DNA of 64,000 bases, from positions 124,001 through 188,000 of the forward strand of contig CAWACK010000010.1 in assembly GCA_963780545.1 (NCBI GenBank), written 5' to 3'. Source of the stretch: UBA8941 sp963780545. Lineage in GTDB: Archaea > Thermoproteota > Bathyarchaeia > TCS64. Made by a program: the position numbers and the translations under genes. Every line of letters begins with the position of its first letter. Within the stretch, counting starts at the first letter, position 1. Shown here in pieces: positions 9,407 through 19,204 of the stretch. Below the pieces are notes generated by a model. The model was given only the letters and a program-made list of their open reading frames with translations. It was not told the DNA's origin and ran no database searches.

Positions 9407-9886
9407 ATGAAAACACTCACCGTCTACTACTCAAGATCCGGAAACACGAAAAAAGTAGCAGAAGCGATCTCGAAAGCCATAGGAGGCGATCTCGAGGAGA
9501 TAACAGAGCCACGCCGAAGAGGAGGCATCTTAGGGTTCCTAAGATCAGGGAGAGAGGCCCGAGGGGAGAAGATGTCGGTGATCAACTCATCAAAATACGA
9601 CCCAACCAACTACGACCTCCTAATCGTCGGAACACCAATTTGGGCGGGGAACCTATCCAGCCCGGTACGCACCTACCTAACAAAGGCAGCCGGCAAAACA
9701 AAAAGAGTAGCCTATTTCGCGACACTCGGAGGAAACAACGTCTCGGCTACATACGCCGCAATGGAAAAGATTACAGGTCACCCTGAAGCCACCTTAAGCA
9801 TACCTCAACCAGAGTTGAAAGGCGCATCTTATCTCGAAAAAGTGAATAAATTTGTAGAGACCCTACAAACAAAAACTTCGAATTAA
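9407..9886 (+). CDS. Flavodoxin family protein
   Basis: The 159-residue product starts at ATG 9407. A frame extension to TTG/ATG at 9356 adds 17 residues that do not fit the family. The FMN phosphate loop is YYSRSGNTKKV at the N-terminus. VGTPIWAGNLSSPVRTYL and FATLGGNN form the isoalloxazine loops, as in flavodoxin_4/NrdI-like bacterial and archaeal flavodoxins. Expected role is one- or two-electron transfer in the cytosol, possibly stress-related. It is monocistronic, with a small HTH gene 67 nt downstream. Confidence 0.85.
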   Translation: MKTLTVYYSRSGNTKKVAEAISKAIGGDLEEITEPRRRGGILGFLRSGREARGEKMSVINSSKYDPTNYDLLIVGTPIWAGNLSSPVRTYLTKAAGKTKRVAYFATLGGNNVSATYAAMEKITGHPEATLSIPQPELKGASYLEKVNKFVETLQTKTSN

Positions 9887-9952
9887 GACCATCTTAGACA
9901 TTAGATCCATGCTCCATAAACATTATTTAAAATTAAAATAAGAAATTAATCG

Positions 9953-10165
9953 ATGACCCGATTTTTCAGCGAAGGTGAACATGAGTCCAGAGTATCGGGA
10001 GCGAAGCAGGAGCATGAAGAAGTCTACGATTTTTGGAGCATGGCTGAGGATGCTGATCTCAAACGTGAGTGGTTAGCTAAGTTATCTATAGCTGAGATCT
10101 CAGCTCTGCATAACAGAGATCAAAGCGCCATCCGATCAAGGATGAAGATACTAAACCTAATCTAA
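9953..10165 (+). CDS. Small HTH protein
   Basis: The 70-residue product has a charged N-terminal half and a C-terminal helix-turn-helix: LSIAEISALHNRDQSAIRSRMKILNLI resembles the RTxxAIRSRLKKLGLI helix pair found at the ends of several prokaryotic proteins that decide DNA or RNA site usage. The function is unknown. ATG 9953 is the only reasonable start. It has no close partner gene. Confidence 0.5.
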   Translation: MTRFFSEGEHESRVSGAKQEHEEVYDFWSMAEDADLKREWLAKLSIAEISALHNRDQSAIRSRMKILNLI

Positions 10166-10301
10166 AGAAGGGTAAACTCGTCTCACAATCATTTTGCATT
10201 TTAATCACATATAGAGCGCGCATTGTTTTTAGTACCCGGATCCCTAAAGTGAATTAGGCGAATTCAAAGTGGAAAGTCGCTGCAGTAACACAGGCGAGTT
10301 A

Positions 10302-11081
10302 ATGCCCGTATTATTCGTCGGACACGGGAGCCCAATGAACGCTATTGAGGACAACGAGTTCACGAGGGGATTTAGGAGGGAAGTATTAGCTCAACCAAAG
10401 CCCAGGGCAATACTCTGCGTCTCCGCTCACTGGGAGACACATGGCTCACTCGTTACATCTATGGAGAAGCCAAGCACTATTCATGACTTCTACGGCTTTC
10501 CACGGGAGTTATACGAAATAGAGTACCCTGCTCCAGGAAGTAAGTGGTTGGCTGAGGAGGTTGTTAAGACCACCGCGTCGAGCCAAGAAGTGAGACTCAG
10601 TAAGGAGTGGGGTCTGGATCACGGGTGCTGGGCTGTGCTTAGGAGGATGTATCCAGATGCTGATGTACCCGTCGTGCAGCTGAGCTTAGATAGAGAAAAG
10701 TCGCCTCGGGATAACTACGAGTTGGCGAAGAAACTTACCTCACTCCGCAGTAAGGGGGTGCTAATCATAGATAGCGGCAACATGGTGCACAACCTAAGAC
10801 TGGCTGAGCCACGAGGGGATAATTTCAACTCAGAGTTTGGTTTCGATTGGGCGATCGAGGCGAATGACAAATTCAAGAGACTGATAGACGAGGGAAACCA
10901 CGACATGCTGATTGGATATCATAAACTCGGGAGAGCTGTTCAGCTCGCCGTACCCACCAACGAGCACTATCTGCCAATGCTTTACGCTTTGGCACTTAGG
11001 GGCGAAGACGAGCCACTAACTTATTTTAATGATAAACCTGTGGCAGGGTCACTAACCATGACCTCATTCAGGATTGGTTGA
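10302..11081 (+). CDS. Class III extradiol ring-cleavage dioxygenase, DODA/YgiD type
   Basis: The protein matches the 4,5-DOPA dioxygenase family, non-heme iron or zinc enzymes that open catechol rings. From ATG 10302 it begins PVLFVGHGSPMNAI, the typical YgiD N-terminus. The frame also stays open back to GTG 10269, which adds 11 residues without homology. Metal and catalytic His lie in GHGSP, SAHWETHG, IHDFYGFP and DHGCW, all present. The length of 259 residues is normal. The physiological substrate in archaea is unknown. It stands alone between HTH and ferritin-like genes. Confidence 0.88.
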   Translation: MPVLFVGHGSPMNAIEDNEFTRGFRREVLAQPKPRAILCVSAHWETHGSLVTSMEKPSTIHDFYGFPRELYEIEYPAPGSKWLAEEVVKTTASSQEVRLSKEWGLDHGCWAVLRRMYPDADVPVVQLSLDREKSPRDNYELAKKLTSLRSKGVLIIDSGNMVHNLRLAEPRGDNFNSEFGFDWAIEANDKFKRLIDEGNHDMLIGYHKLGRAVQLAVPTNEHYLPMLYALALRGEDEPLTYFNDKPVAGSLTMTSFRIG

Positions 11082-11148
11082 GAACCCCAATCATCTACCT
11101 CGCGCACGTAGTTTAATTCATTGGAAGCCTTATAGGGATCGATGAAAA

Positions 11149-11691
11149 TTGGCTGGCCGTCTTAATGAAAGAGATTTAGCAGAGAGAGAGGAAGCAAAGA
11201 AAGTTCTCAGGGATCAAATATTGATCGAAGGCGAGCTAATTAGCCTCTACGAAAAGACGGCTAAGGAGATCACTAATTCACTCGTTCAACAGATGTTAAG
11301 GATGATCAGGCACGACTCCCAAAAACACATAATGATGCTGAGCGTAATCGTGGACTTCCTTGAGGGAGGAGAAGTTTTCATGCAAGATAGGAAAGGCTTA
11401 GCGGACTCTCTTAAGAGGCACCTCGAATTGGAGAAGGAGTCTATCCAGAATGGTGAGGCTCTTCTCAAAAAGGAGTGGCTCCAAGATCGAAAGGGGTACA
11501 AAGCCATAATTGAGAGTTGGGTCGAGGATGAAAAAAGGCATCATAAGTTCCTCAAGGAGTTATCTGATAAGCCATTCACTCCCATTAGCTCGAATGACTT
11601 CGCAACTGCCTTCAGAGACGAGGAATTTTTTGATGAGAGATACAGAAAATCGAAGGCATTCTGGGAGAAAAACAAGGAAATCAATAAATAA
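11149..11691 (+). CDS. Ferritin-like four-helix bundle protein
   Basis: The 180-residue product has alternating long helices with Glu and Glu-x-x-His-type motifs: EGELISLYE (helix 1), RHDSQKHIMML (helix 2), KRHLELEKESI (helix 3) and VEDEKRHHKFL (helix 4). This is the spacing of a carboxylate-bridged di-iron site as in rubrerythrin-like proteins. No rubredoxin domain is present. The start is a TTG at 11149, because the ATG at 11142 runs into a stop. A relative sits at 44240-44743. Likely roles are iron handling or peroxide defence. Confidence 0.7.
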   Translation: MAGRLNERDLAEREEAKKVLRDQILIEGELISLYEKTAKEITNSLVQQMLRMIRHDSQKHIMMLSVIVDFLEGGEVFMQDRKGLADSLKRHLELEKESIQNGEALLKKEWLQDRKGYKAIIESWVEDEKRHHKFLKELSDKPFTPISSNDFATAFRDEEFFDERYRKSKAFWEKNKEINK

Positions 11692-11745
11692 TCATTCAGT
11701 AGCGCTGCTTTGTGTATGATTGTTAAATAAATTAGAATATTTTAA

Positions 11746-12600
11746 CTAAATATGTGCATCAATCCATTTGTATCCCGAATCACTAAGCCCTACTCTGCCC
11801 AGTGTGGTGGAAATGTGGGGGACAAAGAGCAGCAGGTTTCTACTGTGTGCATCCTCAATTAGGCTCCTTCTGCTGGTCTCAGCGGCTTTATGATCTGTTT
11901 CAAATGAGGGGATCCAGTCAGTGTGCTCAACGTGGGCTTGGTGTATGATTATGTCAGAAGTGTAAATGAGGGTCTCGTCTCTAGATGATACCTCCACCAC
12001 GATGATGCCGGGTGTGTGTCCGGGCGCGGGCTTGACGGTTATACCCGAGGTTACCTCGGAAACATCCTTAATGAACCTCACTCTTTCCCCGATCAGATTC
12101 AAGTAATCCAGGGCCCAACCCTTGACACTGACTCGGATGTAATCAGCCTCCTTCTCGCTCATCACATACTCGGCGTTTGGGAAAGCGACCTCTCCACCTA
12201 ATACGGAGCCCCCGAAATGGTCCCAGTGACAATGCGAAACAATCACGGTATCGACGTCCTTTACGCTCAACCCGGCCTCAGCGAGACTATTGACGAGGAG
12301 CCCAGCTGGCTCATCGGGATACTTCTCGTTCTCGGCTTGGTCACCGCAACCTGTGTCTAGAAGCGTGATATGATCTTTTCCCTTCACTAGGAGGTAGTTG
12401 AAGGGTAACACAGTCGATGAGTTGAATCCTCCATAGGGCCTCAGGCAGGCATCGAATTCGGCTTCTGGAGCGTCGCCGAAGATGAATCTCTTCGCTGAGC
12501 CCTTGCTCATAGACCCAATTGAACGGGAGCCGTCGTTTAGTACTCGGCACTCGAGTTCGCCAATCTCGAAAACTCGACCACTTTTCGCCACTGATGGCAT
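11746..12600 (-). CDS. Metallo-beta-lactamase fold hydrolase
   Basis: The 284-residue protein carries the full MBL metal set: SHCHWDHFGG (HxHxDH), PGHTPG, Asp in YTSDIIIHQ and a late His in VPHIS. The N-terminal part (residues 1-65) with its LRPYGGFNSSTVLPFNYLLV strand pattern is typical of AHL-lactonase/AttM-like members. Ester, lactone or thioester hydrolysis is expected, but the substrate is not predictable. It is convergent with the ferritin-like gene and divergent from the DUF255 gene. Confidence 0.85.
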   Translation of the reverse strand: MPSVAKSGRVFEIGELECRVLNDGSRSIGSMSKGSAKRFIFGDAPEAEFDACLRPYGGFNSSTVLPFNYLLVKGKDHITLLDTGCGDQAENEKYPDEPAGLLVNSLAEAGLSVKDVDTVIVSHCHWDHFGGSVLGGEVAFPNAEYVMSEKEADYIRVSVKGWALDYLNLIGERVRFIKDVSEVTSGITVKPAPGHTPGIIVVEVSSRDETLIYTSDIIIHQAHVEHTDWIPSFETDHKAAETSRRSLIEDAHSRNLLLFVPHISTTLGRVGLSDSGYKWIDAHI

Positions 12601-12768
12601 CTACCTCACCCACTATATGTTGTAGATACAGTCTTAAAATTGGATACTGCTCGACCGTGCCCGACTGCACAATCTGGTTAACGTAGCTACTTGCACAAGC
12701 TTACACTCGTAGCTCGCAAATCAGCTAATAACAGCGATACATAAAACAAACAAGGGGAGTTCAAAGCA

Positions 12769-14818
12769 ATGACCAACAGGCCCAACCGCCTCTTCAATGA
12801 GAAGAGCCTGTATCTACAGCAGCACGCGGATAATCCAGTTGATTGGTACCCTTGGGGAGAAGAAGCCTTCCAAGAGGCACGTAGGCGTGATGTTCCAATT
12901 TTTCTAAGTATCGGGTACTCGACCTGCCATTGGTGTCACGTCATGGAGCGAGAAAGCTTCGAGGATGAGGACACAGCCGAAGCTCTCAACGCAGCTTTTG
13001 TATGCATCAAAGTAGACCGAGAGGAGCGGCCCGACATCGACGCCATTTACATGTCAGCCTGCCAGATGCTCACCGGTGGAGGTGGTTGGCCTCTAACTAT
13101 AATCATGACCCCCGAGAAGGAGCCATTCTGGGCGGGAACATATCTGCCAAAGACGAGCAGCTATGGAATGCTTGGCTTAATGGACCTCATCCCCCGAGTT
13201 AGCCAACTCTGGAAAAATGATCGATTCAGGCTGGTATCCGAAGCTGCATCTATAGTCGAAGCCCTCAAACAGACACCGACAATAACCAAACCAGCCTTAT
13301 TGAGTATAAACGCATTGAATAATGCGTATAAACAATTTTCATCAACATACGATGCGAAAAACTTTGGTTTCGGCAACGCTCCCAAGTTTCCCTCACCACA
13401 CTACCTCATGTTTTTGCTAAGGTATTGGAGCCGAACTCGTAACACCGATGCAATCGAAATGGTCAAGACTACCTTAAACGCTATGACGATGGGCGGAATC
13501 CACGACCAAATCGGCGGCGGCTTTCACCGCTACTCAACAGACAACAGGTGGCTCGTCCCACACTTCGAAAAGATGCTCTACGACCAAGCAACACTCCTTA
13601 CTCGCTTACACTGAGGCCCACCAAGCGACATGTGACCCATTTTACGCGATCATTGCTCGAGACATAGCCGATTACACTCTTAGGCGCCTAACATCCCCAG
13701 ATGGCGCATTCTATTCAGCGGAGGACGCTGACAGCGATGGGGAGGAGGGAAAATTCTACACATGGACACTAAAAGAGATTACAAATCATCTAAACGAAGA
13801 GGAAGCAGCGATCGCAATACACATCTATGGCGTCTCCGAAGCAGGCAATATTAACCAGAAGCCGGGCGCTAACGTCCTACACATCGTCGCATCCAATACC
13901 AAACTAGCACAGGAGCTTGGCCTAAGCCTCGACGTGTTCCAGGAGAAGGTAAAGTCGATTCGCAGCAAACTACTTGAGGCCAGAAACAGGAGAGTAAAAC
14001 CCCTACTCGACGACAAGGTTCTAACCGACTGGAACGGCCTAATGATAGCTGCCCTCTCAAAAGCTGGAGCAATCCTCAGTGAAGAGAACTATATTAAAGC
14101 AGCTGAGAAGGCTTCAGAGTTTATCCTAGCTAAGATGAATAAAGCAGGGCTTCTCCACCGCTACAGACTAGGGGAAGCGGCGATTCCGGCTTTCCTCGAT
14201 GATTACGCATATCTTACCTGGGGTCTCCTCGAGCTCTACGAAGCGACTTTTGACGCGAAGTACCTCATTGAGGCTAGGCATCTAACCGAGGAGGCTATAG
14301 GGTTATTCTGGGAACCCGACCTCGGTGGCTTCCAGATGAGTCATCAATCCGAGGGCTACCTGCCGAGGGTGAATGAGAATCACGACGGTGCAAAACCCTC
14401 GGGTAACTCCGTGATGGCGATGAACCTTTTACGCTTGGGCAGAGGTGTTGAAGTGGAATTCGACGCGAAGGCGGAACAGCTTCTCAGCTCCCTCGCACAT
14501 CTTTTTGAGGCTAATCCCTCTTCATATTCATACCTCCTATGCGCTCTTGACTATAGCATTGGGCCGAGCTACGAAGTACTCATCACAGGAGACCAAAATT
14601 CTGAAGATACGCAGAAAATTATCGACGCACTGCGAATACCCTATATCCCAAACAAGTTTCTTATGTTAAAGACCCCCGACCTCGATAATCTTCTTGGTTA
14701 CACAGAAATGATGAAAAGCGTCGAGGGTAAACCCACTATTTACATCTGCAGAAATCGAGTTTGTAACCTACCAATGACTGATGTTAATGATGCTTTAAAA
14801 CACCTGGAATCGAATTAA
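12769..14818 (+). CDS. DUF255 thioredoxin-domain protein (YyaL/SPATA20 family), one frameshift
   Basis: Family members join an N-terminal thioredoxin-like domain to an (alpha/alpha)6 barrel like that of N-acyl-glucosamine epimerases. Here the N-terminus NRLFNEKSLYLQQHADNPVDWYPW and the CHWCHVMERESFED motif are perfect. The barrel part contains GEEGKFYTW, DDKVLTDWNGLMI and DDYAYLTWGLLELYEAT. The frame breaks near 13600, where LLTRLH-stop replaces LLAYTEAHQ read one frame over. The whole locus is 2050 nt, one base off a multiple of three, which supports a single indel. Repaired length ~683 residues matches the family. The cellular role remains unproven. Confidence 0.88.
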
Positions 14819-14925
14819 ACGTATACATGATTACACGTATCGAAACCAAAAGAACAGTTATTATGATTTTAAGCATACATGAAACTCATTCTAATTATGT
14901 GCGACAGACGCACCCATGTTATACC

Positions 14926-16356
14926 CTAAACTTCCTTCGGCTCAACGTGGATGTTGACGTAACTCAGCTCCTTGAACTCAGCCCTTATTGAGTCCTCAAT
15001 GATTGTGGTTATCTCGTGAGCCTTATCGATTGATTCGTCGCCACGTAGCTCGAGATGCAGGTTAACCGACACCTTTCCCTCGGCTTTCAAGACCTTGATA
15101 CCGTGGCACCCGATAACATTGGGATTCTGGGTGACTATCTTAAAGATCCTCTCCTCCATTTGTGGGATGCTCAGCGCTGATCCGTTGGGTTCCTCGACCT
15201 CCCTTGTCTCTATATGTGTGTTAACCTCCAGTACACCTAGTTGGGTCTTGACCCTCTCCTCGAAGTCGGAGGCAAGGTCGTGTGCTTCCTTGACGCTGAG
15301 GGTTGGGTCGACCTCTAGGTGAAGATCTATGATGGTGGAGTTATCGATCCTGATGACTCTTATACTATGTATGTGGCGTATCCTTCTCTCGTTAGCGGCT
15401 AACTGAGTTATCTTAGATGAAAGGGACTCGTTAGGACTCGTACGGGGCTCGACCTGCACTATCACATCCGCCCCATGGAGGACATCTCTGACCCTCCTCT
15501 CAACTTCGGCAACTAAGGCTCGGGAGGCCTCCAAAGTGAGGCGCCTGTCGACGGAGATCTTCACATCTACAAAAGCGTTGGGCCCCGAGAACCTTGTCCT
15601 CATACGCTCAATCCTCACGCCCTCCATGGCGCCAATGCTATTCTTGATCTTCTCCGCTTCAGTAACGAGAGCGCGATCCATGAGGGCGTCGAAGGTTCTC
15701 CGACCCAACCTCAGGGAGGCTATTACGATCAGTATGCCGACACATATGGAGGCGATTGAGTCACCAAGAGGCCATCCGAGATTAACCAAGACGAGACCTA
15801 TGATTACGACAAAGGAGCTTAGGATGTCTGATGAGAAGTTAAGGGCATCTGCCTCTAAGGCCTGAGAATTATACTTCTTAGCCATCTTGGAAAGCGTCCT
15901 GGACCTATTGACACTTATTATTATGGAGACGCCCATCACGATGTAGCCAGCTAGGCTCGCCTGGACGGGTACGCTTTCCAAAAATATTCGACTATATACC
16001 TCGTAAAAAATCCAGGCACAAGTTGCTATGAGTAGTATAGTCTCAGCGAGGGCGGATAGGTTCTCGGATTTACCATGACCGAAGTTGTGATCCTCGTCAG
16101 CGGGCCTTGCGCTGGAGAGGACGGCTAGCATAGTTATTACGGCTGCAACAAGATCAAGACCCGAGTGTAGAGCCTCTGAGAGGATTCCGAGGCTGTTGGT
16201 GAGAATACCAACGTAGAGCTTGAAGCAGAGGAGGAAAACAGTGGCGAGAACGGAGGTAACCGCAACGCGCTGCTTCGGATCTCGAAGGGCCGTCTTAAAG
16301 GAGGCTCCTAATGAGCCTCTTAGGTGCACATCCCCATTCGGTCGAGTAGTCTGCAC
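14926..16356 (-). CDS. Cation diffusion facilitator with three C-terminal cytoplasmic domains
   Basis: Residues ~30-205 form the six-helix CDF exchanger. Helix 2 has HSGLD (His64, Asp68), the cytoplasmic loop has DEDHNFGHGKSENL, and helix 5 has DALNFSSD (Asn173, Asp177). Asn instead of His/Asp at the first helix-5 ligand resembles manganese-type rather than zinc-type CDFs. The tail is unusual: three successive ZT-dimer-like metal-binding domains (about 205-290, 300-385, 390-476) against one in most members. The protein exports divalent metal from cytoplasm using H+ exchange. It is transcribed alone. Confidence 0.88.
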   Translation of the reverse strand: MQTTRPNGDVHLRGSLGASFKTALRDPKQRVAVTSVLATVFLLCFKLYVGILTNSLGILSEALHSGLDLVAAVITMLAVLSSARPADEDHNFGHGKSENLSALAETILLIATCAWIFYEVYSRIFLESVPVQASLAGYIVMGVSIIISVNRSRTLSKMAKKYNSQALEADALNFSSDILSSFVVIIGLVLVNLGWPLGDSIASICVGILIVIASLRLGRRTFDALMDRALVTEAEKIKNSIGAMEGVRIERMRTRFSGPNAFVDVKISVDRRLTLEASRALVAEVERRVRDVLHGADVIVQVEPRTSPNESLSSKITQLAANERRIRHIHSIRVIRIDNSTIIDLHLEVDPTLSVKEAHDLASDFEERVKTQLGVLEVNTHIETREVEEPNGSALSIPQMEERIFKIVTQNPNVIGCHGIKVLKAEGKVSVNLHLELRGDESIDKAHEITTIIEDSIRAEFKELSYVNIHVEPKEV

Positions 16357-16485
16357 TCCTGTACTCGTTACTCCTCTAGCACGACCCCGATTGTCTTCTT
16401 AGTTGAAAGGCGGTCCGATAAAAAGCATACAGTTGCATAACCGCGTATGCTTCCCCAAAAAAAATAGCTTCAAAACGAAGATCTC

Positions 16486-17331
16486 TTATTGGAAAGCGGG
16501 CGGCATAGGAATCTTTTTCCACTCAGTTATGAAGTCAACGAAGAACCCGACCCGCTCCTCAAACCTCCTTCTACCCTCCTCAACATCTGCAGTACGTGGA
16601 TCATTAATCCCATAGATACCACTGCTGGTGAAGTCATCAGTATCAGGTTCACTGCACGCTGCCCTGACTTGGCTCACAACCTCAAAATCAGATCTATCAG
16701 GATTCATAAACTCCATCAACTTCGGGTCGATTTTCAGCGTGGGCTCCCAATCCTTTAGCCTCCACATCTCCACCAGCTCAGGGAAGTTAAGCAATGCAGA
16801 CGACGTCTCCGTGGGCCCCGAGTGGACATCCCAGAACCGCTTCTGACGATCCTCTAAAACTTTAGCTAACTCCGTCTTAGATGGTCCAAGTGGTGCATGC
16901 ACCATCACCCTGAACTCCCTCTTTGCAAGCTGAATTGCAAGATTCATCACCTGTGTGTTCCCACCGTGGTGGTTACTTATCACGAACCGCTTCACACCAT
17001 GATCAGCGAGGCTCCCAATAGAATCCATCAACACAGACAAAAGAGTCTGATCAGATAGAGTAACAGTCCCCCTGAAACCCATGTGATGAGGCGAGTAACC
17101 AGGGAACAATGGGCAGAAAGCGACGCTGTTTGTCCTCCTCGCCACCTCATGGACGAGGAACTGAGAGGCAAGAGAATCCATACCAAGAGGCAGGTGAGGT
17201 CCATGCTGTTCAACCGACCCAATACCAAACACAACCACAGGAGCTGGTTCATTGCTTAGCCAGTCTTCAAACGCAGGGCGAGTCAACTCCCACAGCCAGA
17301 ATCTACCGAGCTTGCCATTTACACTCAACAC
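16486..17331 (-). CDS. Creatininase family amidohydrolase
   Basis: Residues around GSVEQHGPHLPLGMD supply the Glu, His and Asp metal ligands, SNHHGGNTQV the next pair, and WDVHSGPTETS the catalytic segment of the creatininase/FAPy deformylase fold. The 281-residue length is normal. In archaea, family members include the formamide hydrolase ArfB of riboflavin/F420 biosynthesis, but this copy lacks neighbours from that pathway. True creatinine hydrolysis is not implied. It stands alone, between the CDF gene and a 331-nt spacer. Confidence 0.85.
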   Translation of the reverse strand: MLSVNGKLGRFWLWELTRPAFEDWLSNEPAPVVVFGIGSVEQHGPHLPLGMDSLASQFLVHEVARRTNSVAFCPLFPGYSPHHMGFRGTVTLSDQTLLSVLMDSIGSLADHGVKRFVISNHHGGNTQVMNLAIQLAKREFRVMVHAPLGPSKTELAKVLEDRQKRFWDVHSGPTETSSALLNFPELVEMWRLKDWEPTLKIDPKLMEFMNPDRSDFEVVSQVRAACSEPDTDDFTSSGIYGINDPRTADVEEGRRRFEERVGFFVDFITEWKKIPMPPAFQ

Positions 17332-17662
17332 GATTCACCAAAAAATATTTGGATTTCACGAATATATTAAGAGATAAACTTGATTGCCTGAGTGAATCTC
17401 CAACAAATTTCTGAACTTACGGAGATCCAATAGATGAAGAGAGAACCTGTTGTCTCTAAGGAGAAAAAATACTCGCTCACATGGTTCTCCAAATGAATTT
17501 TGGTAAATACTGGTTGTCCAAAAAAGCTAATTTTGATGATCCAAGAAAGGTATGATATACTTTGAACCTGAATATTACACACGGACTGTGTCTTTTCGTG
17601 TACCATTTTATACATGACCCGAAACCAATTATGTTACCATATGGAGAAGAGGGAGTTTCTCT
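17332..17662. promoter_or_regulatory. A/T-rich spacer and likely promoter of the glucan block
   Basis: The 331-nt divergent spacer has no supported ORF. TTTTATA at 17606-17612 is a good archaeal TATA box, ~50 nt before the TTG start of the GH57 gene. The other end (17335-17370) is A/T-rich and may serve the creatininase gene. Confidence 0.4.
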
Positions 17663-19204
17663 TTGGTTGATATCCTGTTAATCTTTGAAGTACATCAGCC
17701 ATATAGGTTTAGGAAAGATTTTTTCTGGAGTAAGCGAGAGTTTAGAAAACTCGCTAATGATGAACTCTTTGAGCATTATTTTGATCATTTGACAGATGGG
17801 GAAATTTTCAGGCGAGCGAGCGCTAAATGTTACTTGCCATCTAACGACATACTTTTGAGGTTAATTGATGAGTTCAAACATGAAAAAAAGGAAGTAAGGA
17901 TCGCCTATAGCATCTCCGGTATCTTTCTTGAGCAATGTGAGAAGTTTGATAAGGATGTCCTAGAGAGTTTCAAGCAGCTCTCGGATACGGGGAGGGTAGA
18001 GTTCCTTGGGCAGACGCATTATCATTCTCTTTCGAGTCTTTACCCTAGTAAGGATGAGTTCGCCGCTCAGGTCAATAAGCATAGGAACAAGGTGAATGAG
18101 CTTCTTGGTTACTCACCGAGAGTGTTTGAGAACACAGAGTTAATTTATAATAATGAGATAGCCAAGTCAGTTGAACAATTAGGGTTCAGTGGAATTTGCA
18201 CCGAGGGCGCCGAGAGGATCATCGGATCTAGCTCCCCAAACCGACTTCTCAGCGCGAAAAGTTGTAACAATCTCAGAGTAATATTACGTAATTATAAGCT
18301 CACAGACGACGTGGGCTTCAGGTTCTCGACCAAGACTTGGAGTGAGTGGCCGTTAACCGCTGAAAAGTATGCGGATTGGCTCGCCTCAACCAGCGGTCAA
18401 TACATATGTATTTTCCTCGACTACGAGACATTCGGTGAGCATCACTGGCCCGAGACGGGCATACATGATTTCCTGAGGAAGCTGCCTGGGGAGATTCTCA
18501 AGAGAGAGAACCTCACAATGTCAACGCCGTCGAGGGTGATAGCAGACCACAGGCCCGTTGCCCTTATAGATGTCCCTGAATCACAGACGGTTTCATGGGC
18601 GGATATTGAACGGTCAACCGACAGCTGGATCGGTAACGATATGCAGTGGGCTTTTTTCGCGGGGGTTAGAGATATTGAGAGGCTTGTTAAAGAAGCCAGA
18701 GATCAGGGCCTCATAGATATTTGGAGGTACTTGCAGACTAGTGACCACCTTTACTATATGTTTACATCCGGAGGAGGACCGGGAGTAGTTCACTCTTACT
18801 TCAGCCCCTACTCTAAGCCAATTGACGCATTTTTAACGTCTATCGCTGTACTCATGGACTTCGAGCTTAGATTGAAGATTGAAGCCTTTGCAGCGAACGA
18901 GCAATTTGATTTCCAGACTTCGGAGGGAAAAAGTGGCGGCACCGGATTAAGTACACTTAGCCTTGTAGGGTTTAACGATCTACTTGCGAAGGCGCCTCTC
19001 CGGAGCATCGAGTTCCACCGCGGTAGGGGTGATTTTGAAAATTGGATTGAGCAGAGTCTCCGAGATAAGGTGCTAGCTGATAAAATCAAGGAAGTGAACG
19101 AGTCAGACCTGGAGGGTGAGGAACTTGTGCTTGAGCTCAGAAAGGTTATTCAAAATCATATAGTGACGCAGAAAAAGTGCATTAGGAAAATGGGATACGC
19201 ATGA
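17663..19204 (+). CDS. GH57 alpha-amylase-like enzyme with C-terminal DUF5752 domain
   Basis: GH57 enzymes hydrolyse or transfer alpha-glucans intracellularly. The N-terminal VHQPYRFR (His11) is the first GH57 motif, FENTE puts the predicted nucleophile at Glu159, and FLDYETFGEHHW puts the acid/base at Asp253. Residues ~430-513 match the stand-alone DUF5752 protein at 25660-26010: both contain SIEFHxxRGDFExWI followed by a Leu-Ala helix. The start is TTG 17663, since an ATG at 17641 is out of frame. The stop overlaps the debranching enzyme start by 4 nt. Together with the genes around it, it belongs to glycogen breakdown or remodelling. Confidence 0.9.
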   Translation: MVDILLIFEVHQPYRFRKDFFWSKREFRKLANDELFEHYFDHLTDGEIFRRASAKCYLPSNDILLRLIDEFKHEKKEVRIAYSISGIFLEQCEKFDKDVLESFKQLSDTGRVEFLGQTHYHSLSSLYPSKDEFAAQVNKHRNKVNELLGYSPRVFENTELIYNNEIAKSVEQLGFSGICTEGAERIIGSSSPNRLLSAKSCNNLRVILRNYKLTDDVGFRFSTKTWSEWPLTAEKYADWLASTSGQYICIFLDYETFGEHHWPETGIHDFLRKLPGEILKRENLTMSTPSRVIADHRPVALIDVPESQTVSWADIERSTDSWIGNDMQWAFFAGVRDIERLVKEARDQGLIDIWRYLQTSDHLYYMFTSGGGPGVVHSYFSPYSKPIDAFLTSIAVLMDFELRLKIEAFAANEQFDFQTSEGKSGGTGLSTLSLVGFNDLLAKAPLRSIEFHRGRGDFENWIEQSLRDKVLADKIKEVNESDLEGEELVLELRKVIQNHIVTQKKCIRKMGYA

